Source of the DNA: Whitmania pigra
Lineage: Eukaryota; Annelida; Clitellata; Hirudinida; Haemopidae
Direction: 5' to 3'
DNA length: 64,000 nt
Assembly: GCA_021613335.1 (NCBI GenBank)
Contig: JAJTWR010000159.1
Coordinates: 2,142,001-2,206,000, forward strand
The translations under genes were made by a program, and so were the position numbers. This document shows positions 25,930-38,781 of the stretch, one piece after another. Positions within the stretch are counted from its first letter, which is position 1, and every line of letters begins with the position of its first letter. The notes below the pieces were generated by a model. It had not been told where the DNA came from, ran no database searches, and saw nothing but the letters and a program-made list of their open reading frames with translations.

Positions 25930-27090
25930 CTTTTAAAGAGAGTAATTACAAAAACAATTTATATTTTATTGAATATTAAGCTCAACAAATGAAGTCTGGT
26001 TTTTTGTTTCCTCAAAAAGATGAAAGTCAACTTTCTCTTCGACTTGTTTCAGTTTTCTGTAAAATCTTAAAATTTTTTTATTTTGAATAAAATTTATCCA
26101 AAAGAAGAATTCTGAACTTCAGCGGATTGACAAAAGCTTCCTTCATTCATTCATTCATCATTCATTCCTTCGATCATTTCAAAGCAACGAGTCTTCTTTT
26201 TCTTTTGAATGTCTCCGTGGTTGGTTCAACTGGATGAAAATTTATCAGTTCAGGATAATGACTCATTTTTGATGGGGGAATGAAATGTTTGCAGAACATC
26301 GTTCAAGTTAATTGAAAAACATCAATTGATACTGACTGGGATTCTTCGACGACCATTTGCAATAACTATTGTTTCTAAGATAAGGGGCGTCAATCAATCT
26401 CTACGCGGAAATATCTCTTCGTTACTTCGGCATGTCCAGCATGTGTGTGGAAAATGAATGTTTCCCTGATTGGTTGGAACTTAAGGAGTCCACGCACAAC
26501 GGTGTACAAGAAACGGTGTGAACTATTTTTAGCTGCGCATGTCGATTGCTTGAAAAACAAAAAACTTGGCTGTTGCGTTCATCAGTCAGGAAGAATCTCG
26601 CGAAAGAGATTCATGGAGTTTTTGTTTTCATGGCTTAAAAATTTCAACTTATGAGTTCTCCGCTATTTAAAAACGTTAAAGTTGTGAGGAGTATTAATTA
26701 ATTAATTAGTTAATAATAATAATAATAATAATGAGTTTCTAACTCAACGAACCTCGACTCGTTGATGAGGACACCCAAGAAACACCCATCATCAAGTTTT
26801 ATCACCGTTTTCTCTTTTCAACGAATTTCGTCGCTGATAAGATCTGAACTTGGCGGCAATTAAAATCTTTCGATATGAAGAAAGAAATTCCTTCCAGAAT
26901 CATGCGTTTCGAAAAATCCGGTGAGCGATGATAGCTTGCTTGCTTCCTTCGTTCTATTTCCGATGATAAATTGTTGAAGCGGTTATCAATAAAGCTCCTG
27001 TCATTGAATATTCAACGTATTAGTTAACCAATTACTACCTAACTGACTAGTTAACCAACACGCAAATGTTTCGAATAAAATTGTTTTGAC
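25930..27090. other. Spacer upstream of the GRIP-like gene
   Basis: Contains a short TTCA microsatellite (about 26140-26165) and AT-rich sequence. No PDZ exon could be found, although first exons of the GRIP-like gene may lie here. Confidence 0.35.
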
Positions 27091-27144
27091 GTGCCGAAGC
27101 AGGGAGAGATAGCATTGCACTCGTTGCTCAATTCACACGCACAA

Positions 27145-30100
27145 ATGTGTGCACCACAGGTTGTTTTCCTTCAACCGAAATTTGGAAACAGATGGAAATT
27201 CTTCTCGAGAGGAGCCAAGAATCAGACTTTGGATTCACTTTGGGCAAAGAAAATGACGGGATCGTCCATACTGCCAACGACAGCCAATGGGAAGACAGGT
27301 ATCGAGGTCACGTGGTCACGAGTATCAAAACAGGCGGTGCAGCACAAAGGTTGTTAGCAACTTTATGGAAAGGAAATTGTTGTTTTTCCGGAGAATAATG
27401 TTTTTCTTATTTATTATTAAATGTGTATTTAAATGGGTGTTTATTATTAAATGAGTACTTACTTTAAAACGAGTATTAGCTATTCATCGGTGATGTAATA
27501 ATTTGATAGTAAATATTAATTAGCACAAATATTAATTAATCTGGTTATGTTAGGCACCTGCATGTGAGTTTGATTTTTAATTTGAAACTTCAATTCGTTC
27601 GCAACCTGGATATGATTCCCACGAAAACAACATTAACAAACACAAAAACAAAAGCAATAATAACCTGCTTGTGAAGGAAAAGTGGGAGAGTAAATGGAAT
27701 GATTCAATTCATTCACAGCCAAACGAAAAATTCCATTTAATTTCTTGTAAAGAAACACCCAAATTAAATTTTATTTTTTTCTCCAATAACTTATATTTAA
27801 TATTTATAATATTTATTATAATGTATTATATTTATTATAATATTTATTTATAACTGTTATTTTAAACATATTGATCTTAAAATATGCTGAATTGTTCTTA
27901 ATATGAATGCTGTCTTAATAATATGAAATCACTTAATTCACATCCACGTCTGTGCTGGAAATAATTCGACCACCCATATTCACGTAATACAAATGTAAGA
28001 TAAAGCCAAACACTTTACGATGATTATCGTTTTATTATTAAATTATTTGTGCAATTTTTAAAACTCTAATGACATAATTAATTGAAATATAACATCGATA
28101 AATGTTAAGATCGGTTGCGTGAGGAAAGCAATTTGAAGGATCGTTTTGACAAATGGCTTCGATTTGAAGGGAGGGTACTTTGCAAGTGGGAGATCGAGTC
28201 CTGGAAATAAACGGGGTTTCAGTGGAAAGCATGACGTCCAAGATGATTCTTCAACACCTCCAACAATCTGGAAATTTCGTTGTACTTCTTATTCAGTACA
28301 GAATAAATAAATTAGGTTAGTTGTTAGTTTAGTGCATTAAAATATAAATCAAGTACGTTATACGAACCAAGATATCTCAATATATGTCGAACATCGACTT
28401 CAACAGATCTTAATTGTGCCCGACACCTCCCTGTTCGAATCCATCTTTCAAAAGTGGCAGGTGAAAGCTTAGACGTTACATTGGCTTGCGCGGAAAAGAA
28501 CGGCAAAGAAGTCATCGTTGTGGACAGCATTTACGAGGCGGGGTTGACTGAAAGGCATTCTTTTCAAAAATTGTTTTTTTAACCAGAAACAAAAATTAGA
28601 ACGTGTTATTTCTTAACAGAATGGGATTGTTAAATGTCGGCGATCAAGTCCTGGAAATAAATGGGAAAAGATTAATCTCTCTCCAGGCTGCCAATGAAAT
28701 TCTCGACAGTACATTCCAAGACTTTTGGGTAGAAATGGTAATGATCCCCAAGCACAGGGAGACTCGGTTTCCAGCGAGAATGGGCAAAAGTAATTCAAAT
28801 GTCCACAGCAAATGAGCTCATTTGTATTTATCATAGCTTTCTCTCTACTTAGATTTCGACATCCCAAACGAAATCAAGTATTCTCTGTCGGCTGACAATT
28901 ACCCTGACGTGGCGAGGATCAACACGAACAAACAAAACTGGACCAATCAAACCACTTCTTGTTATCCTAACTTTCCAGTCACCAAATTTAATCTCAAATC
29001 CATCAAAAACGTCTTCAACAGCTGCGATCCCCTGAAACACTCACTCTGCTCGGCCAGTCAAGGAAATTTGGCTTCGAAGAAAAAGGGCGACCTCCGCAAT
29101 ACGTGTCACGATCTCAGCTGCTTTCAGTCAACTCAGAGAGACTCTCATTTCAAATGCGAACGCCCTCAACCAATCAAGGACAATCATCTTCAAAACAACT
29201 GCCTCCAAAATGGTCCAAATATCGCAGACTCTCCGAATGTCGGAGTTTACGCGACCAACAAACGTAAGTTGGACAAATGTCTCGTTAGGGATGCTTCGGG
29301 TTCGAAAATTTATTACCCATAAAATTGTTCAAGGTCAGTTATTTATTACGATTTTAAATGTCAATAAATAATCAATTACAGAATTTTCACTTTTTAAAAT
29401 GAATCTTGAAATGCTTTGCAGAATTGAACGTTTTCTATCTTCGAGCAACTACAAGCCACTTCTCATATCTTTTGTTTCTAATTAAATTGGATTGCTTTCA
29501 CTAATACTGCGCTTCGGATTCATTCTTTTTCATTTTGTCCTATTCAACTTAACTTTTGAATTTAATCGGTATGAATGAGATGCAAGTAAATTACTTAGAA
29601 TATCTGTGAATATTATATGAATCTATTCCTTTGCTAATTTTTTGAAAATAACATTGAATCAACACTTTCAACTAATCAAAAAATTTAAAATTTGAACCAA
29701 AGGCATCGTAGAGCTAAATTGAAATGTTTGAAAACATTTGAAAATTTATAAATTCTTAGCTTCAACGAGAGTTCCCGACCTGATGTACTCAGTGCTTTTA
29801 ACCAAGCCTCGGGACAGCATCGATCTCGGTATTTTTATAAATGAAGGCAACGAAAAGAGAAATGTCGTTCGAGCTGTCCAAGAGTTCAGTCTTGCTGATC
29901 AGTTGGTTGAAGTTGTTATCCTTATTAAATTGATTAACTCGAAATGTCGATAAAATATTCATAATTAATCAATTCAAGTTGCTTATAATTAATCGCCAGA
30001 ACGAAAGCTATTCACGTAGGCGATGAAATTTTAAGAGTCAACGGCCTCAACTTGTGTGGACTTCCAAGCGAAAAAGCGCAAATGATGATTTTGAGGGAAT

Positions 30101-32181
30101 TTTCGACCAGTGACGAACTATGCTTGGTCATCAGAAAAACATTTCACCAAACAAGTAATTGAATTGATTACCTTTTCGAAACTTTATGTTCAAAATAATC
30201 TTCAGTCCTTTTTGAAATTTTCAGACGTAAGGAAACGTTTCGAGGTGCTGGCTCAAGAGGTGACTTTACAATTGGATTTGCATCTAAAAAAATGGCACAA
30301 GATAACTTTTGTGCCAGCACTCCGCCACATCGAAATGTTTCTTATAAATCTTAATAATCAATACAGGGTTTAGTTATTTTCCATACTTCTGAGCATCAGT
30401 CTAAATTGTATTCATCCGATAAGGGTGCTTAACCTCCTGAATCAACTAGTAATTTATTGCGTCTCAAAAAGAATCCAAACTATTCCATTTTAATGGCCAA
30501 ATAGCATTGCTTATTGGTTAACCTGTGGCGAAAGTTGATTTGTAATAATAAAAAAAAATTAATTTGCAGAGGTTCGATAGTACAGTGGTACCGCAGATAA
30601 ACCAACCAATCGAAGAAATTGTAAGTAACCATTGCTTCATCCCTCGCCAAAACTTCCACATTGGGAACCCACGTTAGTAATCACTGATTACTAATCAGAA
30701 ATCTTTCCATGGTTTTAATAATCATAAGATCGTCCACGTCGTTTAAGACTTCGATGTGAGAGCAGTTGTCCATCATTCTCTCGACGACCTGGGAAAACAC
30801 CAAAATATGAAGATGTCTTCCAGCAGCGATCCAGCACCATTTTTTTCACCTCAGAGTCAAGGAAGAATTAAATTAACCATAAAACCACTTCCAGATGCAA
30901 TCCACACCAGACCAGACGAAACATCACTTCATTCTCAGACATGCTCCGATGTCAATGATACCATACTCAGTCTCAAAACACAAGCAGAACAAATAGTGGA
31001 AACCGAAGGGCATAAAACAACTTTTCAGAATCTTTCAAGTCATTCAAACTCAGAAAAAAACGTGTTGCAAGACAATAAATTGGAGATTCTTCTTTCTACT
31101 CTTCATCACATTGATTCTGACCCACCATCACCGGTTGCAAGACTTTCAAGTCTCTTTGACTTCCTGGACTCCGAGGATGATCTAGACAGGCCTTTTAACA
31201 ACAAATCACAAGATGTGAACAAGGAAAACCCCGTAATAAATTTGGCTCCAGAAAGTGCAAAGCCTCAAGCTGGCTCCCAAAATTCCATAACGTCATTAAG
31301 TGTCAAACGCAAAGCGGAATGCTCCAAAACCGCAAATAGATGCATCTGCTCGTTGACCTACTTAACGTGTTCAACCTCAGCCACAACTACGACCAAACAC
31401 ACGACTGGAAGTCCTATGGGCAACTCATCAACCCAAAACTGCAGCTACCGCACGGCAGACATCGCAACTTCCATCAAGAAAGATATTCATGTTTCTACAA
31501 CTTGTCAACCTAAATTTAAAAAATATGGCGGCGCCACCCAAGCGGAAATGTGTTATGACCAGTGGTCAAAATTGTTTGAGAGCGTACAGTTCCCCAGCGT
31601 TGAAAGCTTCAGTGACAACGTGGAATGCGATCAAAATACAGCCAGCTGCACCAACGTAACAGTTAATTTTTCGAGCGATCGAATGCAACCTAGACCCCGC
31701 TCCATTTCAGTCGAGAGCACGGCCGATCATCAACTTTCATCCCAAGATCAGCAGACAATTGAAGGCAGCACACCAACCAATTCAGAATCACATGCAGCTC
31801 CAAAGTTACTAGATGATATGCCAAAGATACTTCCAGCGTTGGATGTCATTGCGATCACACTCACTAGGGAACTCCCGACAGATAGCTTTGGATTTGGATT
31901 ATCCGACGGAATCCAAGAATCTGGAATATTTATAAGTGGAATCATGCCCGGTGGCCCGGCCGAAAATGCCCTTCAGTTGTACGACAAAGTGATACAGGTA
32001 AACAAGCTAGGAAAGCATGAAGCCTCACAACATTACAATAAATTAAATTAATTCGCAGGCAAACGGAGCCGACGCCAGCAGAATGACAATGAGCAGCATT
32101 ATCAGCACCATAAAGGAGGCAGGACGTACATTGGAGCTCGTCATTTGTAGACAGGAAGGAAGCAGAAATCCAAACGATTGA
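27145..32181 (+). CDS. GRIP-like multi-PDZ scaffold protein
   Basis: Exons seen: about 27145-27349, 28170-28315, 28407-28554, 28620-28789, 28853-29263, 29760-29901, 30000-30154, 30225-30259, 30570-30620, a large exon ending 31997, and 32059-32181. Four PDZ domains are evident. The first (27188-28300) has FGFTLG, GGAAQREGTLQVGDRVLEIN and fits GRIP PDZ2. The second (28440-28760), with VIVVDSIYEAGLTER and LNVGDQVLEINGK, fits PDZ3. The third (29760-30140), with AIHVGDEILRVNGL, fits PDZ6. The last (31840-32160), with GFGLSDG, GIFISGIMPGGPAENA and LELVICR, fits PDZ7. PDZ1, 4 and 5 were not found. The linker before PDZ7 is a low-complexity Ser/Thr-rich stretch of about 350 residues. Known: GRIP proteins scaffold AMPA receptors, ephrins and kinesin cargo. 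The N-terminus and the junction into the large exon (phase does not close after 30620) are unresolved; the last part could be a separate gene. Confidence 0.72.
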
Positions 32182-32441
32182 CCGATCATTTCTTTCCAGT
32201 CCTTAGTCTCCTTAGGCATTTCGTAAGTCAGAACGGCCTCACCAAGACAGGTAAACGTTCGGCATCGTAATATCGGTTAACCTTTGGTGTTGTCGCGATA
32301 TCAGTTAATGTTTGGTACCGTCGTCGTATCGGACACGTAAGCCATTCTCACGATGAGTTGAAAACTGCCAGTCGTGCTTTTAATTTACAGCCAAAGTGGC
32401 ATGACCAATTTACAATTGTTGAGACTGTCAATAAATATGTT

Positions 32442-35400
32442 TTAATCATTCCCATTAGGATGACTTTTGTCCTCGACCTCTGATCCCTCTCCACCGACTC
32501 GAGGCAGACATTCCTTAAACTTATTGACGTCGCTACTTTCCGCTTCGTAGTCGTCGGCTTTGTAGTCCTCGTCGTTGTCGTCGTCTTCTTCTTCGTCGTC
32601 ACCTTCCCATTCGGAGTCTGTCGACTCTGACAATTCTGCTCCTTGGAAAACATATCTTCGGGGTTCCAAGCACACGTAATCCTTGCCTGAAATGAAATTC
32701 AAGTTCAAATAATAAGTTTGGATTTAAAGTGACGGTTGACAAATAATTTTACCTTGCAACAATTCTGTAACATCCAAAAGTTTCTTAGAATCTGCTTTTA
32801 GGTCTTCATCGTTGGACATACTGCATCCTTCAGCAGCTGATGGTCCATCTTCAATACTATCCTCTGAAACAAATGGGAAACCTTTTAAACCTGTGGAACT
32901 AAAATTGCATTCACCAAGCAAATGACAGACCTCTTTTTGCACGTTCATCCTCCTGAGTCGAGCTGTCCGGTCGACTCGAAGCTTCGGCATCTTCGACGGT
33001 CGTGTCGCATTGAACTTCGTCGTTTGCAGATTCGCCGCTCTTCTTCTTTGAAGGTTGAAGAACCGAACGTTCTTCTGAATTTGAAGTCACCGAGCAACAG
33101 ACTTCGGGAGCCTCCGATGTGGTTTCCGGGGATCCGTTCGCCGGGGAACAACCTCCCTGCATCGTCTTCATGAATTCTGTGAAGGGTTCGCCAAGGTCTT
33201 TGCAGAGTCTTTGAATAATTCCATCGCAGTCGCCCAACAGCTCCACGTCAAAATTCATGTGCGGCAGGTTTTCTCGGTTAATCAAAACCTGGGGTACGTG
33301 CGACGGGAGGACGTCTGAAAAAAGTGAAAACATGATGACAATCGGATCGAAGGTTAAAAAATCGTGCGGACCAACTTGGAATAATGGCAACCGGTCGAAC
33401 AATGAGTGAAGAGCCCATGACGATGAGCAGGTCACATTCATCTTTATCAAGTTCAAACTGCTGAAATTCTTCCGGGAGACTTTCACCAAAGAAGACAATG
33501 TCCGGTTTCAAGATGTTAAACTCACAGTCCGGGGGACACAACGGACATCTCGGTATGACCTTCAGAAACATCAAACAATTTTAACGTCTAAATTCAAACT
33601 CAAAATAGTGCTACAAAGCCTAAAACCTGTCTCATGACATCTTCTCTAATCGCCTCGGCATCCACTTTATGCTTGCATGTCATGCAAGTGGCCGTTGAAA
33701 ATGATCCTTGAAACGAGCATTAATCATCAGTAAAACAATAATAAAATAAATTAATAATATGAACGACTCAAGATAAATCTGCCAACTCACCGTGACATTG
33801 GATGACTCGAGAAATGCCTGCAGACGGCTCCAACGTGTCGATGTTCTGAGTGTAATTCCTCAACAACTTCCCCGACTTCTCCAGCGCTCCGATAAAGAAG
33901 TGACTCAGCGAGGGATGAAACTTCCCTGGGTATATTTCCTAGGAGTAAATAGATGCACACCAACTTAAACGATGACTGTCAATACAATGTGCTGAAAGAT
34001 TCCAACAAATCTTCAGAATAAAAATTAATGGGACAATTAAATTTGCAACAGAGATTGACCATTTTATAACTAATTAGTTCAATTATTACAATAAAATTAA
34101 CAAAGTAATCACTTTTGCAAACTTGAAGAATGGTTTGGGATTCTTCTTGAAATAACCAATGTCAAACATTGCCTGCGGATCCGGTAAGTCTGGATAATCG
34201 ACAGATAGTCTGGCATAAATGCCATTTCGAGATCTGAAGTCGGGAATTCCACACGACACGGATACCTGATTAAAAAATGTAATTTCAAAAACTTGACAAC
34301 ATGTCAGAATGACTAAAATAAAGCAAAGTTTCAAGTCGCTTACTCCAGCCCCTGTCAAAACAACAATCTTCGACGACTTCTTGACGAGCTCGACAACATC
34401 TTCGTATGTGGTAACACTTTCCAGTTTGCTCCTTCTCGGTGGTTCAGCCACGCAACTTGCTATGAGTTTCCAAAGGGCTGCATCATCCAAGTCGCCCGGT
34501 ATTTCCTTCTCGTCAACGCTCATATTCTTCAAGATGGATCTTGGATCATCTCCTGATCCCATCCTTCTCTCAATCCACATCATCGCAGCTATTACGTGGA
34601 AAATTTAATGAACAAATTATTTAAAGAAATCAACACTAAATTCTGAATAAAATTATGGTATTTCCTATCATTTCAGCCACATGCCATATAAATTAACTGT
34701 AATTATTTTCATCCAAAATAAATCAACTGACTATGATTTTAAATACTTAGCCACTTTAAGCTACTAAATAACCCCAATAATGGAAGAGTATAATCTAACC
34801 CAATGAAGATGATGATTTCATATCAAACAATGAACTGATCTCATTCAAAAGATTTTCATCTAATTCTTCATCACCTGTCTCAATGGGTTCTAATTAAAAA
34901 ATAAATAAAATGATTAGGAAATATCAATAACATCAAAAATTATGCAAGATAAGGTAGAAATAAAAAATGACAATTGTGGTATATTTTACAAAATAAAATG
35001 CTTAGATCCAAAAAAGCAGAATGAGTTTGTGCCCATACTATTGCTTTTCGAATTTGAAATGTTTTCAAGCAATTCAAATTGAAATGTTTATAAAATTGAG
35101 ACAAAAAAGATGTGCTTGTTAAACTTTCATCTTGTTTTCAAATTGGTTAGATTTATATGAAATTGTTTAATGCACAAAGTGAACGTATTCACTCCAAAAC
35201 TTAGTTTAGCACATAAGTAACATTTACATTGATAACCACTTACCAGTCATATTAAAAGTGGGTGATTCGCAAATAGCTGGCACTGTTTCGTCGGTATTAT
35301 GCTGATCGTCTAAACGCGAACGTTTGGGACACTTGTAGAATTCGCTCTCTGTTAGATGGGGCTTATCCTCCAAATTATCATCCAACGTTCTTTTTAGTGA

Positions 35401-35451
35401 TTGCTTGGATCCACTCTCCACACCTCCCACATCTAATTCCTCCGCCGCCAT
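32442..35451 (-). CDS. SIRT1: SIRT1-type NAD+-dependent protein deacetylase
   Basis: Ten exons right to left: 35244-35451, 34799-34889, 34344-34588, 34113-34265, 33791-33938, 33627-33706, 33376-33559, 32931-33314, 32753-32863 and 32442-32686. The catalytic core is complete: KIVVLTGAGVSVSCGIPDFR (NAD binding), GIYARL, FDIGYFKKNPKPFF, TQNIDTLE, the catalytic His in VIQCHG, two zinc Cys pairs (TCMTC and RCPLC), KPDIVFFGESLP, MGSSL and the C-terminal INREN. The last exon has RRYVFQGAEL, matching the SIRT1 ESA element that stabilises the core, then a long Asp/Glu tail. The N-terminus carries a basic KCPKRSR stretch suited to nuclear import. Known: nuclear deacetylase of histones and transcription factors. 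Start at 35449-35451 is the first Met in a frame that opens MAAEELD. Its 3' end faces the GRIP-like gene, 260 bp away. Confidence 0.95.
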
Positions 35452-36934
35452 TACAACAATAAATCGGAGCGCAACAGGTAGCCAAAAAGTCCGAAAGCTA
35501 TCGTTCCATGTTTAGAAAAAAGACTGTAGTATCATTATTTATATTTAACAAACTAATTTGATTAAAAATTATGTAATTTTAATAAATTAAAATTATTTTG
35601 GTAATCCTAAAACGTCTTCAAAATGACTTGTCGACAAAAACTGTGGGCACTACTTTTATCAAAACTAAGATTCCCTTGCTTGCGAACCCTTCCTAGAAGC
35701 GCTGACTTAACTCTTTTTAAAGATGGCTTTGTCATCGTTCTGTTTTGGCAGTGAGACGATGGAACGCACATCCCTATGCAAAAGACAGCGCGACGGACTT
35801 TCGCGTGTCCCTGTGCAGACGAGCATACTCTAATAACATACAGCTGCTTTTCCGTCCTGCTCCAAAAATATAGTTGTAATTTCCTCAACAGAGCATAAAA
35901 CAAGTAAGACATTATTTATATTCGTCTGAAAGTACTCAGTCTGACGATGGCACCATTTGACATTTGTTTCTTAAACTTCACTGACCATCCCTTAAAACCA
36001 TCCCTTACGGATGTGACAGCTCCATGCCAGCATGTGATACAATATTAATTTCCAAGTTCAGCTTTAAATCAAAATACAGTAGCAGCAGAATCTTTAATCT
36101 GTACAGATACACACTCGTTTTTACAGCTCCAACTTAGTAACTTTTTAATGAATAACAAATTTATACTTAACAGCAAAGTCCTTCCTTTAAAGGGCTACAC
36201 ATTGGAACTAGTGGGCAGATTTAGGGAGGGAGGCACAGATATTAAATTTTTGTAGAATTTACTTAATTTTTCTTATATTAGCCAAATAACGGGGGCGGGC
36301 ATGGCCCCCTGACCCCTCTAAATCCGCACTTGGGTCGTCCGTAATTACTGGATAATAAATAAAAACTTGATAAACAAGAATTTAAGCATGAACAGACATT
36401 CTAAAGATATTTGAATTCGTATCAATTAGCCTGAACCGTCGAAAATCCCAATGTCAAACAAATCTTAAAAACAATCGAAAGCTGATTTGTGGCGAACACC
36501 AAATCTAAATTCATATCATTACATCGCCTTTTGCTCACATGCCGTCACCACTTACTTTCCGCTTTATTTAAATCATTTATGTTATATTACGTTAATAATA
36601 TAGCTTATTGCAAAATGTTTAGTAGCTTTTGGAAAGGCAAGATCATTTGTTTATTTGTTTATTTGATTATAGTCCTTTGCATAACTAAAAAAAGCAAGAT
36701 CATTTATCAATCCTTTTTTATATAAGCAAAGACGAAAACCGTTAACAAGATAAATCGAGTTTTATAACGTGCATTTTAATATAAAATCTATATAGGTAAT
36801 TTTAATTAAACTTTGGCTATTAAAAATTTATTTATGAGTAACTCCTCTCTAAATATTATTTTATCCCAACAGTAATAACAAATTGGATTTAAGGCGGTTT
36901 TTGGCTATGGTGCAATCCGGGTTATTACGGCAAT
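35452..36934. other. Divergent intergenic region, SIRT1 / RNF14-like copy 1
   Basis: Both flanking genes are transcribed outwards, so it should hold two promoters. Apart from a short MITE-like element at 36210-36332 and a short motif shared with 39285-39322, no feature is supported. Confidence 0.4.
36210..36332. mobile_element. Short MITE-like element with terminal inverted repeats
   Basis: The left end AGTGGGCAGATTTAGGG and the reverse complement of the right end, AAGTGCGGATTTAGAGGGG, are similar imperfect inverted repeats about 120 bp apart, with GC-rich edges and an AT-rich middle. This plan is common in non-autonomous hAT-like elements. No convincing target duplication was found. Confidence 0.45.
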
Positions 36935-38781
36935 ATGTGTGACGAAGATGACCAGGCGGACGAAATATTTGCAATCCAGAGCATTTATGATGCCAGTGAG
37001 TTTGTTTGTGACACATCAAAAAGGCCGTATGCCGGCAAAGCAGTGATTTATCTTCAAACAAATTCGGGACCACATGAGGTAGTTTGTCAAGGTAAGGAGT
37101 CGCTTGATACCGCCAAATGTTCGTGTCAAAATATATATCTTTTTTTAAAGATGATTTTGTAACGCTGAAGCATCTGCCTCCCATAATCCTGCTGTTTTCA
37201 CTTCCATCCAATTATCCATCGGGGAATCCACCAACTGTCGAATTATCCTGTAATTGGATGACACCAAGACAGGTTTAGTTAATTTTGTTACTTTAAAAAA
37301 ATTTGAGTGTACTTGACATTATTTCAAAATTAACCTATTTCAAGCATTTAGATGTTTATATATTTTTTAGATTGAAATGTTGACAAACAGACTAAGAGAA
37401 CAATGGCTGGAGAATTGCAAAAATGTCATTCTTTTTACCTGGATAAGTTTTCTACAAGTTGAAGTTCTTGAATACCTAAGCATTAAATTTCCTCTCATTG
37501 TCACAAAAGAGAAAATGAGAATGCTTACAGAATATAGTCTGCAAAGGTTATATTTAATAAAAAAAATTGATTTTCTGAATGTTTGTCAGGATTTCTCTCT
37601 GTTCGCATTGCAGATGGAAATGTTTATTCTCTACAATGTCTCGTTGATAAGTGTGACTCACAATTATACCCAAATTTGGTTGGTTTGGTTTTTCCGTTAC
37701 ATTATTTATAATACAAATTTGTTAAATAAAAGAAACAGGAAACTAAAACTCGTTATCGGTACAAATTTATCGAATGCTGCTATTTTAAAAGTTACTTTTA
37801 TTCTGCTCTACATCTCTGTTGAGCAGCATTTGGAAGGAAAGTTTCTAGTCCCACCTATCTTTAAAATTTATTTTTAGATCAAAGATTTGGTTTCTCAATC
37901 AGAATTTGAAAGATATGACAGACTTCTCTTACAAAATACTTTGGATATCATGAATGATGTCATCTACTGCCCAAGGACTCAATGTTGCAACCCAGTCGTT
38001 ATTGAGAAAGGAGAAGGCTTTGGCATGTGCCAAGCCTGCAATTTTGTTTTTTGTATAAGTTGTAAGTTGACCTACCATGGTGTTGAGAAGTGTAAGGATC
38101 AATCTGGTTGGTATTTTTCATTAAAATATTTTGCATGTCAAAGTTATTTAATTTGATTGTTTTAAACTAATGTCTCTTTTTAGAAATTAGTCCTGAGTCA
38201 TTTGATGATTTAGAAGAAGAAGAAGTTGTCATGCCAAGTCATGGTTTGATTTAAATAATTTAACTTGCATTATTGTTGCTTCATCTATTGACTTGTTTAT
38301 TTCTGCAATCCAATGTTGTAACAGTGTCAGAATTATCAAGCTATCTCCAATATCTTGATTGTATAGATTTATGACATTAGAAATGTATCAATGTGTTTGT
38401 AGAAGATCTTCTGAAGTTAAGAGATGATTATCAATCTGGAGATATTGAAAAAAGGAAAAGTTTAGAACAGGCTTACGGTAGAAAGAAAATTCTTAAAATG
38501 AAAGATTACTTCAAGTCTGAGAAGTGGCTGACGATGAATGCGAAAATGTGTCCTCAGTGCTCTTCTTATTTCATAGCAAGTATTTTGCAAAATAATTGCA
38601 ATATATTTATTTTATATTTTAAAATTAATGATAAAATAGTTAGAGTACTTAGTACTAATTTTATTTTTAACAGAAGATTTCTGGATGTGACCGAGTTCGT
38701 TGCCTAAAATGTGGGGCTAATTTTTGTTGCAAATGTTTACAACCTTTCCATAATGTACCAACATGTCCCATCTTTAAATAG
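36935..38781 (+). pseudogene. RNF14-like RBR E3 ligase, copy 1, RING1 deleted
   Basis: Resembles the intact paralogue at 45296-47408 exon by exon. Present: the N-terminal RWD domain (36935-37091, about 37151-37272, 37374-37547, with ADEIFAIQSIYD and the LFTWISFLQ block), the IBR (37879-38106, YCPRTQCCNPVV, CQACNFVFCISC), the linker helix (about 38400-38570) and RING2 (38545-38580 plus 38673-38781, with SGCDRVRC that keeps the presumed catalytic Cys). Missing: about 150 bp that in the paralogue encode CPICFCMKPGTECLKLGKCG and the rest of the first RING half; the break is at about 37577. The retained RING1 tail (37600-37680) is out of frame whichever splice is used. RING1 recruits the E2, so ligase activity is not expected. 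RING2 ends early at CPIFK. Downstream frames are otherwise open, which points to a recent lesion or a shortened product. Confidence 0.75.
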
